64,000 nucleotides of DNA from contig DAOVZK010000004.1 in NCBI GenBank assembly GCA_030635145.1, forward strand, positions 34,673 to 98,672, in the 5' to 3' direction. The notes under the pieces are model-generated. The model saw only the letters and a program-made list of their open reading frames with translations, did no database searches and was not told where the DNA came from. The stretch is from Planctomycetota bacterium. Lineage in GTDB: Bacteria > Planctomycetota > Phycisphaerae > SM23-33. A program made the position numbers and the translations under genes. Of the stretch, positions 51,605-61,402 are shown piece by piece (the first letter of the stretch is position 1; every line of letters begins with the position of its first letter).

Positions 51605-54526
51605 CTAACCTGTCCCAGTGAAATCAAAGCTGATTCGTTTCTGGATATTGGTGATTTGTGCAAAGGTTTGTTTGAGCATAGTTTCTTCAATATGCGTCAA
51701 TTCTTTCGGATTTATGTTGTTGTTCGGCTGGGAGTTCTGACCAAGCATCTGGGTCTGATGTTTAAATCGCATTTGCATCAGATAGTTATAGGAAACAACC
51801 GTCTCGTCGTAATCAGCCTTTTTGACTATATTTTTCTCGTATAGTTTGTCAAGGCGGTCCAGTGTGTTTGTTTCGTACACTCCGTTGTTGAGCGCATAAA
51901 GCCTCGCGAAGTTTACTATCGGAAGCATTGATTCTTTGATATCAAACGTGTTGGGCTTGTCACCCGATGACTCGAGAACAATCTTGCCGAACATTCCGAT
52001 AGGCGGTTTGTAATTCAGAGCATCCAGTGCGAAATGCTGGAAGAACGGCGCATTGTTGTTCAGTAAGTTGAAGATATGCTCACGCAATTCAACTGCCAAG
52101 CCTTCTTCACCAAAGACCGAGCGAAAATCAAAAAAGATATTGAACTCTCTAAAATCCTGCGGTGCAGCTTCTGCTATCCACTCCTTGAACTGTTCCTTCC
52201 AGCCGGCTAACGGCATGCACCACTTTGGATTATTCGCCATCACTTCGCCGTTGCAGTACTTGTAGCCGGTTTCATTCAGCCAGTCGCAGACTTTTCCACC
52301 CAGCTTCAGGAAATATTCCTGCACGCTGCTGTTTTGCTCCGCCGAAACATCTTCATAGATAATTGCATTATCCTGATCGGTAAACAGTGTCTGCTCTTGT
52401 CTTCCCTCGCTGCCCAAAGCCATAAAGGAGAACCGAACCGGAGGTTCCCCCAGCTCATCGAGAGCAAACTGAATGTATTTTTCAACAATCGAATCCGAAA
52501 CCGCAGTAATTATATGCATAATGCTCTTGGATTTTGCCCCGCTTTCAACCAGGCTTTTGACCAATTGCGGCTGCCTCTTATGTGTCTCTACTATCTTATC
52601 AACAGAGCTGGCTGAATGGATTTCATGAAACATGAATGTTGAAGAATAGCGATGCAGCAAAAGAATATCACTGTTGCGGACAATACTGCGAACCCGGCCG
52701 GTATTGTTTTTAACAGCGAGGTGTTGTACGCCATGCTCCTGCATCATTAAAATGGCTTCAAAGACCAAAGTGCTGTCAGAAATTGTGAGCAAAGGTGAAC
52801 TCATGATCGTGCAGGCCGGACTATTAACATCGATAGCTTTGCCTACCGCACGCTCACGAAGATCATGATCTGTCACAATACCAACAACATCTCCTGCTTC
52901 AGCAGTTAATAGTAATGCACTGTAGTCCCGCTTTGCCATCATTTCAGCAGCATTAGAAATTGACTGATTCATATCACAAAATATCGGCTCAGAAAGAAAA
53001 TGACTTATCGGCTCATTCAGATAAAGCAACGAAGACTGTAATTCGGCGATCAGGCTTTCTTGCTCTTTCTGGATGTTTTTTTGTTCGGTAATATCTTCCA
53101 CAATACCGTCATAATACCGAAGAATCCCATTTTTGTCTTTGAACTGCACTACGGACAGTAGCACTGCCGGCATAGAACCGTCTGTCTTTTGCAGCTGGAC
53201 GACTTTGTTTTCTATCTTACCTTTATCAGTCAGTTCATTGATGAAATTCTTGCGGTCCGCGTTATCATGAAAAAGATCCAGCAAGTTCACTTGGCTTAAA
53301 TCTTCAGTTGCTTCAATACCCAGAATCGACAATGCCGCCGGATTAGCTTGTATCAATCGACTATGCCTGCCTGTTGTTGCGCGGAAAACGCCGATGTTGA
53401 TAGCATTTGTTAATTGTGCATATTGTTGTCGCTGCTGGCCAAGTTCGTCTTCGACCTGTTTGTGCTGGCTGATATCCTTGGCAACAATGATGCTGCCGTC
53501 TTTGCCTGCAACCGATATGTTTGACATCGCCATAACCACATCAAACACTGTACCGTCTTTATGTTTGAGTCTGGCCTCGAACTGGGCGGGGACTGGCTGG
53601 CCGTTAACGAAGTTTTTTAAATATTCCCCCTTCGTCTCATCTTCTTCCAAATGCTCAGGCAGAATATCATGGATATCCAGATCGGCAAACTCATCTTTTG
53701 TGTAACCCAGCATATCCTGCATAGTCTGATTGGAAAAGACACACTTACCGCCCAAAGTCATGATTGTACCTTCAGTCGACGCTTCAACCAAAGTACGATA
53801 CTTTTCACGTGACTGATGCAAGTCAGCTTCGGCATGTAAACGCTGTCGCTCTATTCGGAAGCTCTGTTGCGTAATAAAAACAAGCAACATAAAAATAACT
53901 CCCGCAATCACAAGCGATATTACAACCAGCTTTCGGGTCAGCCGTGCAATCTCGAGCTTAACATCTTCTATGTAGATCCCCGTGCCGATAATCCAGCCCC
54001 AAGGTTCAAATCCCTTTACATAAGAGAGCTTTGGCACATCTTTGTCGGGGTCATCCTTCCACTGCCACGTATAGTCCACGTATCCTTGATTATTCTGCTT
54101 TACGGTATCTACAAAAGCGACAAAGAGCTTTTTTCCCTGCCTGTCCTTATAATCAGAAAGGTTCTTGCCTTCCAATTCCGGCCGATAGGGATGCATTATC
54201 ATTTTCGGTTCAAGGTCATTGATCCAGAAGTAATCTTTGCGTTCGGGGCCGTACCGCAAATGTCGGATTTCTGCAATAGCCTGTTTCTTCGCTTGGGCGC
54301 GCGTCATCGTTCCTTTTTGTTCTTCTTGGGCATACCTGTCCAGAATGCTCCAGGCAGAATCTGTCAGCTTGCGAATCATCTCCCGCTTGTGATCCAGACT
54401 ATTCTTCTCAAACGTCGGAACAAGAACAGCAAAGAATGTAAAAATAAATAAACCGATAGCAAGAATCGTCGGAAAAATGATCTTCATGAAAAAAACATAA
54501 CCTGCTTTTTTTTTGCTTTTCATCAT
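51605..54526 (-). CDS. Cache-PAS-PAS-CBS-DUF294 sensor/nucleotidyltransferase-like protein
   Basis: 973 residues. Membrane helix (about 11-36), an extracytoplasmic single-Cache domain with YFWINDLEPKMIMHPYRPEL and GWIIGTGIYIEDV, then a second helix (about 197-217). Two PAS domains (about 240-360 and 370-490) and a coiled coil follow, then a CBS pair (about 505-635, VVGIVTDHDLRERAV). DUF294 has MALGSEGRQEQTLFTDQDNA, the nucleotidyltransferase-like G-S and D-x-D residues, and its C-terminal partner domain. Such proteins often accompany ActP/DUF4212 symporters and probably sense the transported carboxylate. Output unknown. Confidence 0.82.
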   Translation of the reverse strand: MMKSKKKAGYVFFMKIIFPTILAIGLFIFTFFAVLVPTFEKNSLDHKREMIRKLTDSAWSILDRYAQEEQKGTMTRAQAKKQAIAEIRHLRYGPERKDYFWINDLEPKMIMHPYRPELEGKNLSDYKDRQGKKLFVAFVDTVKQNNQGYVDYTWQWKDDPDKDVPKLSYVKGFEPWGWIIGTGIYIEDVKLEIARLTRKLVVISLVIAGVIFMLLVFITQQSFRIERQRLHAEADLHQSREKYRTLVEASTEGTIMTLGGKCVFSNQTMQDMLGYTKDEFADLDIHDILPEHLEEDETKGEYLKNFVNGQPVPAQFEARLKHKDGTVFDVVMAMSNISVAGKDGSIIVAKDISQHKQVEDELGQQRQQYAQLTNAINIGVFRATTGRHSRLIQANPAALSILGIEATEDLSQVNLLDLFHDNADRKNFINELTDKGKIENKVVQLQKTDGSMPAVLLSVVQFKDKNGILRYYDGIVEDITEQKNIQKEQESLIAELQSSLLYLNEPISHFLSEPIFCDMNQSISNAAEMMAKRDYSALLLTAEAGDVVGIVTDHDLRERAVGKAIDVNSPACTIMSSPLLTISDSTLVFEAILMMQEHGVQHLAVKNNTGRVRSIVRNSDILLLHRYSSTFMFHEIHSASSVDKIVETHKRQPQLVKSLVESGAKSKSIMHIITAVSDSIVEKYIQFALDELGEPPVRFSFMALGSEGRQEQTLFTDQDNAIIYEDVSAEQNSSVQEYFLKLGGKVCDWLNETGYKYCNGEVMANNPKWCMPLAGWKEQFKEWIAEAAPQDFREFNIFFDFRSVFGEEGLAVELREHIFNLLNNNAPFFQHFALDALNYKPPIGMFGKIVLESSGDKPNTFDIKESMLPIVNFARLYALNNGVYETNTLDRLDKLYEKNIVKKADYDETVVSYNYLMQMRFKHQTQMLGQNSQPNNNINPKELTHIEETMLKQTFAQITNIQKRISFDFTGTG

Positions 54527-54626
54527 TTGATATATTTCCTTTGCGTCTGCCTGTTTATTTTAATTAACGTCCTTCGGACGAATTTTGTCAACTCCACTTC
54601 AAAACGGTGTCAACAAAGACAAATTC

Positions 54627-55361
54627 CTATACAGTTAAATCATCCAAACCGACCAACTTCAAAAACGGCAATAGATGTTCTTGGTTTATCGTAAGCCCCG
54701 GATCCATAAGCCTTGGGGGAATCTCTCCGTGAAAATCACTGCCCGAACAAACCAGCAAGTCATTCTGTTTTGCACTTTTGAGCAATAGATGTGTTTCTTG
54801 CTGGGAATAAGGCTTATAGTTCGCTTCGATTCCTGCCAATCCGTACTCTTTCAATTCTATTAATAGATCGTCAAACTGCTGCTGGGTTCTGTATAAATAT
54901 AGAGGATGCGCCAGAAAAACGTGTCCGCCCGCATCATGAATTAGCGATATGGCGTCTTCAAATGGTATTAAACATGCAGCTTGAGATAATTCATGTCCGC
55001 CTAAACGGCATAATATGGATTTAAATTTATCAAGCTTTGCGTAAAACCCCGGATGCAAATGTTTATAGTTTCGTTCAAGTTCATGATGGAGTTGTTTATG
55101 GTTACTGTCAAAACCATACCCCAGCAAATGATAAATATGCCCTTGTTTATTAGCCGACATTTCAACACCGTTAATACATGAAATTCCTCGTCGTCTGGTG
55201 GCACTTTCAAATCGTCCAAGCCCGTCGATGTTATCATGGTCTGTCAGGGCCGCGTATTTTACCCCAGCATAAGCCAATTGATCCGCCAATATCTCAGGCG
55301 AAAACATTCCATCACTGAAATTTGAATGCAGATGAAAATCTATTTTAACAGCATTGCTCAA
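54627..55361 (-). CDS. PHP-domain metal-dependent phosphoesterase
   Basis: 244 residues. Metal ligands in KIDFHLHSNFSDG, ALTDHDN, NGVEMSAN, FLAHPLYLY and CSGSDFHGE make a complete PHP active site. Similar to TrpH/RNase AM-type proteins that hydrolyse 3',5'-phosphates or short RNA ends; exact substrate cannot be told. Follows on the strand of the sensor gene, 100 bp upstream of it, and may share its transcript. Confidence 0.82.
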   Translation of the reverse strand: MSNAVKIDFHLHSNFSDGMFSPEILADQLAYAGVKYAALTDHDNIDGLGRFESATRRRGISCINGVEMSANKQGHIYHLLGYGFDSNHKQLHHELERNYKHLHPGFYAKLDKFKSILCRLGGHELSQAACLIPFEDAISLIHDAGGHVFLAHPLYLYRTQQQFDDLLIELKEYGLAGIEANYKPYSQQETHLLLKSAKQNDLLVCSGSDFHGEIPPRLMDPGLTINQEHLLPFLKLVGLDDLTV

Positions 55362-55629
55362 CGGTGACCTCTAATGAAATATTTAACTTAACTTTCGCCA
55401 TTCTACCATTCTCGCAATTCCAAATGCAAAAAGAAAAAAGAATTGTTGCCCTATGCCAAAATTGAGGTGCTAAACGAATGGGGGATACTTGATCATGACC
55501 CCTTCCCCGTGAATTAGAGCAGTTAACGATTAAGATGCGACGTGGGTTGGCGAGGACAAGGTTGCCAAGGACGCTGAAGCAGACATAGTAAGCTATGTCG
55601 ATCAAGCGGACGCAGACAACGCTGCCGTG

Positions 55630-58600
55630 CTACGATCCGAGGCGTTTGTAATATTCTTGCAGGGCCTCGCGATACTCGGCGGGAAATTTACCCTTCATTG
55701 CGTCGCTGATGTCGTCGCGGATTTGTTTAGCCCCGCCCGCCGACGTGTCGCCGGTGACTTCCAGCTTTTTACCAAACGATTTCCTGGCATCCTGCAAATT
55801 CGATATAACACCGCGCCGCCGTCGCAACGCGTTTTGATATTCCCCACGCTCCAGATCGTTCCTTACGCGGTTCATCAGCAGGATGGCTCGCGAGAGTTTG
55901 AACTTCGCGTAATTTCCCGTCTTGAATCGCACCTGCAGCCGCTCTGCCCGATTTACGATGTTCGCCTGTTTACCCGCCAACGCCTTTAGTTTTTGCTGAT
56001 CCTTCAGCCCCGCCGGCACAGAACCCTCAAGCCCCTCGGCCCCGGATCCGCTGAGTTTTCCACCGCCCGTCGCTCCGCCCGGGGGGTCTGTTGAAACGTC
56101 GTTGATTTGCCCCTTCTGGAAAGGGTCGCTGCTTAATCGCGTCGGAGTTCGCCGCCCGCCTTTCCCGACAGCTTTGTCTTCGACGTGCTCGCCCGACGCC
56201 TTGCCGGTTCTGCCTTCACCGCTACGCCCGCCGATTTCGCTCGTATTGGGCAGCTGATTACCAGTTACACCCTGTGCGTTCATATTCGAGATCGGCCCAT
56301 CGACCGCATCCCAGCCGATGCCTTTGTTACCACTCATCGCCGCCTTTGACGTCGTGTCGTCCATCTCCTCGAAAAGGTCTTCCTCTTCCTCGAGCAAATC
56401 ACCGACGAGGTCTTCTAACTCGGTGGGAAGTTCTGCGTTTTCGAAATTTTCCTGCAGCTCAGGCGATTCCATCTCCCACTTTTTGCGATCCGGTTCGTCG
56501 GGCAGCCACTTTTCGATATTGGCTGTCAACGTCTTAGCGTTTTCGACGCCGTTATTCTCGCAGGCGGTTGCAATTTCGACGCTTTGTTTCGCCAACGCAT
56601 CCTTCGCCATCGTCACATCCGTCTTGATCGACAGCAGTTCCTTAAGCAACGACGGATTTGCGAAATCCTGCTCGGCGAGCTTGGCGAAGTCGGCGAATTT
56701 TTCGTTGAGGAATTTCTCCCACTTATCCTCGAGGCTCGCAAGTTCGTGGAGCAATTTTTTATCGGCGTCAGTAAAATCGTCGAGCGATTTTTTGTTCAGC
56801 CGCTTCGCCGCCTCGATAATCCTCTGATGCTCGTCGATGAATTTCGCGAGATCATTTTTCAACGCCTCGCGTTTCGCTTGCATTGCATCTGGTGACAGGT
56901 CGGCGGCATCCTGAGAATTCAACGCGTCGGGTTTTTTCGCAACAAGCGTCGGCATGATGGCGAGCATATCCTGCAGGGCATTTATTATGCTGTTTTGCGT
57001 TGCCCCCAGCGCATCGCATGGTTTTAAAAAAAGTTGCGAAAGATCGGTTACCCCCGCGAGAGCGGCGGCTTGCTGGACAGCGGTGGGGGCTTCGTTTTCG
57101 GCGAGCAGTGCGATGGCGTGTTTAATGTCGAGCAGATTGCCATCGAACGGAAATTCGCTCTTCAGTGAGCGGAGTTTTGCGAGAATCGACTTTTGCCCCG
57201 CTTCGATTTCCGACGCCGTGGTGAGCATATCTTTCAGCGTTTTACTGCGTGATGCGATTGCCGTATTCACGCGATGTTGTGACTGAATTTTCAGCAACCG
57301 CAGCAATTCGTACTGCAACTGGTTGTATCGATTTTGACGCGATTTTGCGATATCCGCTTTGCTGCGAATGGTGATGGTGTACTTTTTCGTCATCGCCGTT
57401 TGCGGGTCGCCGAATTTTTCGCCCGATCTATTATCCGTAACCGTCGCAAAATAGACTACGGTATCGCCCACCTTACGCCCGGTGGGTTTCCACGTGTACA
57501 ACGTTGAAATTTTCTTCTTCCCGACGGTGGAGGGATTAAAATTTTCGACCGGTTTTGCTTTTTGCCCCGGTGAAGCGATCCAAAGTTCCAGACGCGAAAT
57601 TCCGTAGTCGTCGGTCGCACGAATTTTCATCGGCAAAACGTCGGTGGGTGAAATTTCGACATTTCGTTTCGGGGCGGTGAACTGAATTTTCGGTGCTGCG
57701 TCGGGAATTGCGGAAATGGGATAAAATCCATCCCCCTGCGCGCCGTTTTCGGGAAGTTGCAGCAACAATCGCCCCGACTTGCTGAAAAACTTGAACCGCA
57801 TTCCACCGTTGGCCTCGACGGGGAAATTGGAGATGAATTCTTCGCCATTAGCGTCAGCGGCGAGTGCTGCTTGGGTTCCGTCGGAAAATTCCACAATGCC
57901 TTTTGCAACCGGCGTCTCGAATGCAAGATTAATTTTCACTTGCGAACCGGCCGGTGCTTTTATCTCCGCCGATACCGGATCGAGTTCTGCGGTTTTAGGC
58001 TGCAGGCCGGTGTAATTGGGATAGGTGTACTCCGCGGTAAAAGTTTTGAGCGTCGGGTGAATTATAGCGACGGTGTACCACGGTTTGTCGGTCGGCCAGC
58101 GGGAATTTTTATTATTGGTCTTGTCATGAATTCTGACAAAATATTGAAGTGGCTCTCGCACGTTTTTGATGTGGTAAATGAAACGCAATGTATCGGGCGA
58201 CTTGTGCGAATCGGCGAACATGGCCCGCGGATGTTTTTGGCCTTCAATGACGACTTCGGGAATCAGCAAGTTTTTCGAAAGCCCGTCGTCGGAAATTGTC
58301 ACCGCGATGTCGAGCGACTCTTCGGGAAAAACCGATGCGTCACCGGGCGAAAGTTCGATAAGTTTGATGTCGTTGACTGCGGTTACATACGATGTTGGCG
58401 ACAGTGCGGCCTGGAGGCCTCTGCTGAAAATCGCAGGCTGAACGGCGGCGAAAACCAGCAGGGCGATAATTGCCGCTCCCGCCACAATTAAACGGCGGAC
58501 GAGTTTCTTTTTGGCAGGGCGGATGCTTTGGGAAAGATCGACGCGGGTGGCGTGGCGGTTAGATTCGTTGATGGCGAATTGCACCAGGTCGCCGCTGACT

Positions 58601-58968
58601 TGCGATTGATCTTCGGATAGCAGCACGGAGTTGATCAGGTCGTTGCCGATTTCCGGGCAGGAGCTTTCGATGAATCGCGCCGTCTGTGCTGGATTCTGTC
58701 GGCCGAGAATTGCACGCAATATAACCCAACCCGCGCCGCCAGTAAGAAGCAACATTATAAATCCGAAGAGGCACCACCGCAACGCCGATGGGGGCTGATC
58801 GCTCCAATATCCAAACAGCGACACGAGCAGCAATCCGCCCGCGAGAATTCCAAGGCTTCCGACAACCACCGATAGTACCGCCGTTGTCCAGCGGCGGCGC
58901 TGAATTTCCCGAATCTGCGTTAGCAGGGCGTCGGTTCCGCGGTACTGATGTTTTTTGCTGTTACCCAT
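55630..58968 (-). CDS. Large DUF4175-like membrane protein
   Basis: 1112 residues. Two or three hydrophobic helices (about 30-52, 62-88 and 160-180) precede a long extracytoplasmic region of beta-sandwich-like segments (about 200-520) and then a long helical part (about 520-850). The C-terminal 250 residues are Gly-rich and low complexity before a last helical domain ending YYKRLG. The order resembles the DUF4175 proteins of planctomycetes and alphaproteobacteria, usually near MoxR/DUF58 genes, none of which is here. Function unknown, perhaps cell-envelope related. Confidence 0.7.
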   Translation of the reverse strand: MGNSKKHQYRGTDALLTQIREIQRRRWTTAVLSVVVGSLGILAGGLLLVSLFGYWSDQPPSALRWCLFGFIMLLLTGGAGWVILRAILGRQNPAQTARFIESSCPEIGNDLINSVLLSEDQSQVSGDLVQFAINESNRHATRVDLSQSIRPAKKKLVRRLIVAGAAIIALLVFAAVQPAIFSRGLQAALSPTSYVTAVNDIKLIELSPGDASVFPEESLDIAVTISDDGLSKNLLIPEVVIEGQKHPRAMFADSHKSPDTLRFIYHIKNVREPLQYFVRIHDKTNNKNSRWPTDKPWYTVAIIHPTLKTFTAEYTYPNYTGLQPKTAELDPVSAEIKAPAGSQVKINLAFETPVAKGIVEFSDGTQAALAADANGEEFISNFPVEANGGMRFKFFSKSGRLLLQLPENGAQGDGFYPISAIPDAAPKIQFTAPKRNVEISPTDVLPMKIRATDDYGISRLELWIASPGQKAKPVENFNPSTVGKKKISTLYTWKPTGRKVGDTVVYFATVTDNRSGEKFGDPQTAMTKKYTITIRSKADIAKSRQNRYNQLQYELLRLLKIQSQHRVNTAIASRSKTLKDMLTTASEIEAGQKSILAKLRSLKSEFPFDGNLLDIKHAIALLAENEAPTAVQQAAALAGVTDLSQLFLKPCDALGATQNSIINALQDMLAIMPTLVAKKPDALNSQDAADLSPDAMQAKREALKNDLAKFIDEHQRIIEAAKRLNKKSLDDFTDADKKLLHELASLEDKWEKFLNEKFADFAKLAEQDFANPSLLKELLSIKTDVTMAKDALAKQSVEIATACENNGVENAKTLTANIEKWLPDEPDRKKWEMESPELQENFENAELPTELEDLVGDLLEEEEDLFEEMDDTTSKAAMSGNKGIGWDAVDGPISNMNAQGVTGNQLPNTSEIGGRSGEGRTGKASGEHVEDKAVGKGGRRTPTRLSSDPFQKGQINDVSTDPPGGATGGGKLSGSGAEGLEGSVPAGLKDQQKLKALAGKQANIVNRAERLQVRFKTGNYAKFKLSRAILLMNRVRNDLERGEYQNALRRRRGVISNLQDARKSFGKKLEVTGDTSAGGAKQIRDDISDAMKGKFPAEYREALQEYYKRLGS

Positions 58969-59026
58969 CGGTGTTGATTATAACAACGCGGCGGGGTCTT
59001 GCATATTGCAGGAAACCGTATTGCGC

Positions 59027-59068
59027 AAAAAAACCGCCTGCGTTCCATTTGGATTCGCAAGCGGTTTT
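59027..59068 (-). terminator. Terminator after the citrate/homocitrate synthase-like gene
   Basis: AAAACCGC (59030-59037) pairs with GCGGTTTT (59061-59068), extended by TGCG/CGCA. On the minus strand it ends in seven T. About 105 bp beyond the stop of the gene at 59172. Confidence 0.7.
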
Positions 59069-59073
59069 AGTTT

Positions 59074-59141
59074 GTAGGCCGGGTCTTGACCCGGCGGCTT
59101 TTTGATAGCACTTCACCTTGCCGGGTCGAGACCCGGCCTAC
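59074..59141. repeat. REP-like inverted repeat, 12-bp arms
   Basis: GTAGGCCGGGTC (59074-59085) and GACCCGGCCTAC (59130-59141), each arm itself partly palindromic. Between two minus-strand genes. Similar in style to the element at 61331. Confidence 0.6.
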
Positions 59142-59171
59142 TAATGCTGAAAAAACGTCCGCAACTGATCT

Positions 59172-60506
59172 TTACTTTTTAACGCCGAAAGCTTCATTGT
59201 ACCACATCTGCATTTCGTCGTCGCTGATGGCGGTGGTTCGGCCGGCTTCGTATTCTTCGTCCACGCGGTCGCGGATCGCCAGCAATCGGGCGTCGTCCTT
59301 GGGAACGTCGACCTGGAAGTTCGCTTCCAGCCAGTGTTTGATACCGGCGGCACCGGACTTGTCGGTAATCGCCACAACGATCGGGCGGCCGAGAATTTTT
59401 TGCGTATCGAACGCGGAATAAATTTCCTCGCTCTTGAGCAAACCGTCGGCATGAATCCCAGCCCGCGTCGTGTTGAAGTCTCGCCCGATGAACGGATAGT
59501 TCGTCGGCAGATCGAAACCGACTTCGTCGCTGAAATAGCGAGCGATTTCGGTGATGACTTTGTATTTCGGCTGCTTTTTCGAGGATTTGAGATCCGCAAG
59601 CTGTCCAGCCTCGATCACCATCGCCTCGAGCGGTGAGTTACCCGTTCGCTCGCCGATACCCATAAGGCTCGAGTTGCAGGCCGAGCATCCGTACAGCCAC
59701 GCCGTCGTCGGATTTGCGATAACCTTGTGGAAATCGTTATGCCCGTGGAATTCCAGCAGCTCGCTGGGTACGCCCGCGTCGTGAATCATTCCGTGCACGA
59801 GCTTCGGAATCGATCGCGGTAAGGTTGCACGCGACCACGGAACACCGTAGCCCATCGTGTCGCAGAGCCGGATTTTGATATCGATGCCGCTTTCCTGTCG
59901 CAGCTTCATCAGCTCGATGGCGAACGGCACGACAAAACCGTAGAAGTCTGCACGCGTGACGTCTTCAAAGTGGCATCGCGGGATGATGTTTTCGTCGAGG
60001 GCGGCGCGAACAACGTCTAAGTACTGACCGAGCGCCTGGCGGCGATCTTTGTGCAGTTTCAGGAAAATGTGATAGTCGCTGCAGCTCGTTAAGATTCCGG
60101 TCTCGGGAAGTTTCATTTCCTTGACGAGCTTGAAGTCGCTTTTGACGGCGCGGATCCAGCTGGTGATTTCGGGGAACCTGGCACCGACTTCGCGGCACTT
60201 GTCGACGGCTTCGCGGTCCTTTTTCGAGTAGAGGAAAAACTCGCTCTGCCGGATCAGCCCCGTGGAATTGTCCAGCTTGCTCATGAGCTTGTAGATGTCC
60301 ACAATCTGCTGGACGGTATACGGCGGGCGAGCCTGCTGCCCGTCGCGGAACGTGGTGTCGGTGATCCAGAAATCCTTCGCTGGTTCAAGCGGAACATCGG
60401 CGTCCTCGAAAGTTATTTTCGGCAGCTCGACGTAGGGGAACATGTCCCGGTAGAGCTGGGGTTCGTCGATATTTTGTAGTTCGTAAGTTTTGGCCTGATC
60501 GGTCAT
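59172..60506 (-). CDS. HMGL-family synthase, Re-citrate synthase or homocitrate synthase type
   Basis: 444 residues from the ATG at about 60506 with AAGGATG upstream. TIM-barrel of the isopropylmalate/homocitrate synthase family: ITDTTFRDGQQARPPYTVQQ (catalytic Arg and Asp) and the metal site LEFHGHNDFH. IRQSEFFLYSKKDREAVDKC resembles Re-citrate synthases of strict anaerobes. It would condense acetyl-CoA with a 2-oxo acid such as oxaloacetate. The typical leucine-feedback domain of LeuA is absent. Substrate is inferred, not certain; no leu or lys operon neighbours. Confidence 0.7.
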   Translation of the reverse strand: MTDQAKTYELQNIDEPQLYRDMFPYVELPKITFEDADVPLEPAKDFWITDTTFRDGQQARPPYTVQQIVDIYKLMSKLDNSTGLIRQSEFFLYSKKDREAVDKCREVGARFPEITSWIRAVKSDFKLVKEMKLPETGILTSCSDYHIFLKLHKDRRQALGQYLDVVRAALDENIIPRCHFEDVTRADFYGFVVPFAIELMKLRQESGIDIKIRLCDTMGYGVPWSRATLPRSIPKLVHGMIHDAGVPSELLEFHGHNDFHKVIANPTTAWLYGCSACNSSLMGIGERTGNSPLEAMVIEAGQLADLKSSKKQPKYKVITEIARYFSDEVGFDLPTNYPFIGRDFNTTRAGIHADGLLKSEEIYSAFDTQKILGRPIVVAITDKSGAAGIKHWLEANFQVDVPKDDARLLAIRDRVDEEYEAGRTTAISDDEMQMWYNEAFGVKK

Positions 60507-60712
60507 TCTGATTTCATCCTTCTCTGTATCAGTTACGTTATATCTTAAGTTAAGCATCCCTTATGGACTCTTAGAGCCATTCCATTATAGGGAAATTCTC
60601 CGCAGTTGCAACCTGCTGGGGAATATCTTATGTGTCTGGCGGTGAAAATGACAGAATTCAAGATTGAGGCAATTGTCTCAAAGTATTGAAAACAAAAGAG
60701 ATATGGCGGTTT

Positions 60713-61321
60713 TTAGAATTTTACTTCGCCGCGTGCAAACATTTGGATTGCCTCGGGAAACGCCTCGCATTCCTGCTGAAACACCCGCGACGCCAAGTCG
60801 TCCGGGGTGTCTTCGGGGAGCACGGGGACGCTACGTTGCAGCACGATTGGGCCTTTGTCGTACTCGTTTGTGACAAAATGTACAGTACATCCGGATTCTG
60901 TCTCCCCAGCTGCGATGACCGCCTCGTGCACGTAATGCCCGAACATTCCCTGTCCGCCGAATTTCGGCAGCAGGGCAGGGTGGATGTTCATAACGCGGGA
61001 TTCGTATTTCGGGGGGATTATCCACATGCTCAGGAAGCCCGCCATTATCACAAGGTCGACGTCGGCGGCGTCCAGCAGTGCGGCGATTTTCTGCGAATAT
61101 TCTTCCAGACGTTCCTCTCCGTACTGCTTGTACTCCACGAGATGCACATCGAGCCCGGTGGCTTTGGAAACTTGGATACCCTTGCATTGGCGCGATGCGA
61201 CAACGACGGCGACCTCGGCGTCGAGCGTACCGGCCTTGATTCTGTCGGTAATGTTCACCAGCGTCCGCCCCCCGCCCGACAGCAGTACACCGAGTCGCAA
61301 TTTTTTTCCAGTATTGTTCAT
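60713..61321 (-). CDS. purN: Phosphoribosylglycinamide formyltransferase
   Basis: 202 residues. LRLGVLLSGGGRTLVN (PRPP-site loop), MAGFLSMW, and the catalytic segment MNIHPALLPKFGGQGMFG with Asn and His; HFVTNEYDKGPIVLQR follows with the Asp. It transfers formyl from 10-formyl-THF to GAR in purine synthesis. ATG at 61321 is preferred; the longer frame to 61354 would begin inside the adjacent repeat. Same strand as ileS, which lies upstream. Confidence 0.93.
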   Translation of the reverse strand: MNNTGKKLRLGVLLSGGGRTLVNITDRIKAGTLDAEVAVVVASRQCKGIQVSKATGLDVHLVEYKQYGEERLEEYSQKIAALLDAADVDLVIMAGFLSMWIIPPKYESRVMNIHPALLPKFGGQGMFGHYVHEAVIAAGETESGCTVHFVTNEYDKGPIVLQRSVPVLPEDTPDDLASRVFQQECEAFPEAIQMFARGEVKF

Positions 61322-61330
61322 TTTATCGCA

Positions 61331-61399
61331 GTAGGGTCGGCCATTGCCGACCATTTTTAGTATACGGTCAATTTGTTGGTCGGCAATGGCCGACCCTAC
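61331..61399. repeat. REP-like inverted repeat, 22-bp arms
   Basis: The arm at 61331-61352 begins GTAGGGTCGGCCATTGCCGA, and 61378-61399 is its exact complement. Each arm is also internally palindromic (TCGGC..GCCGA). It lies between ileS and purN, so as RNA it would form a strong hairpin after the ileS stop. Confidence 0.75.
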
Positions 61400-61402
61400 A
61401 AC

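Noticed and set aside
55362-55629. Possible gene remnant or IS scar upstream of the PHP gene
   Set aside because: Words such as ACATAGTAAGCTATGT are palindromic, but I cannot link the stretch to any family or to a second copy in the window.
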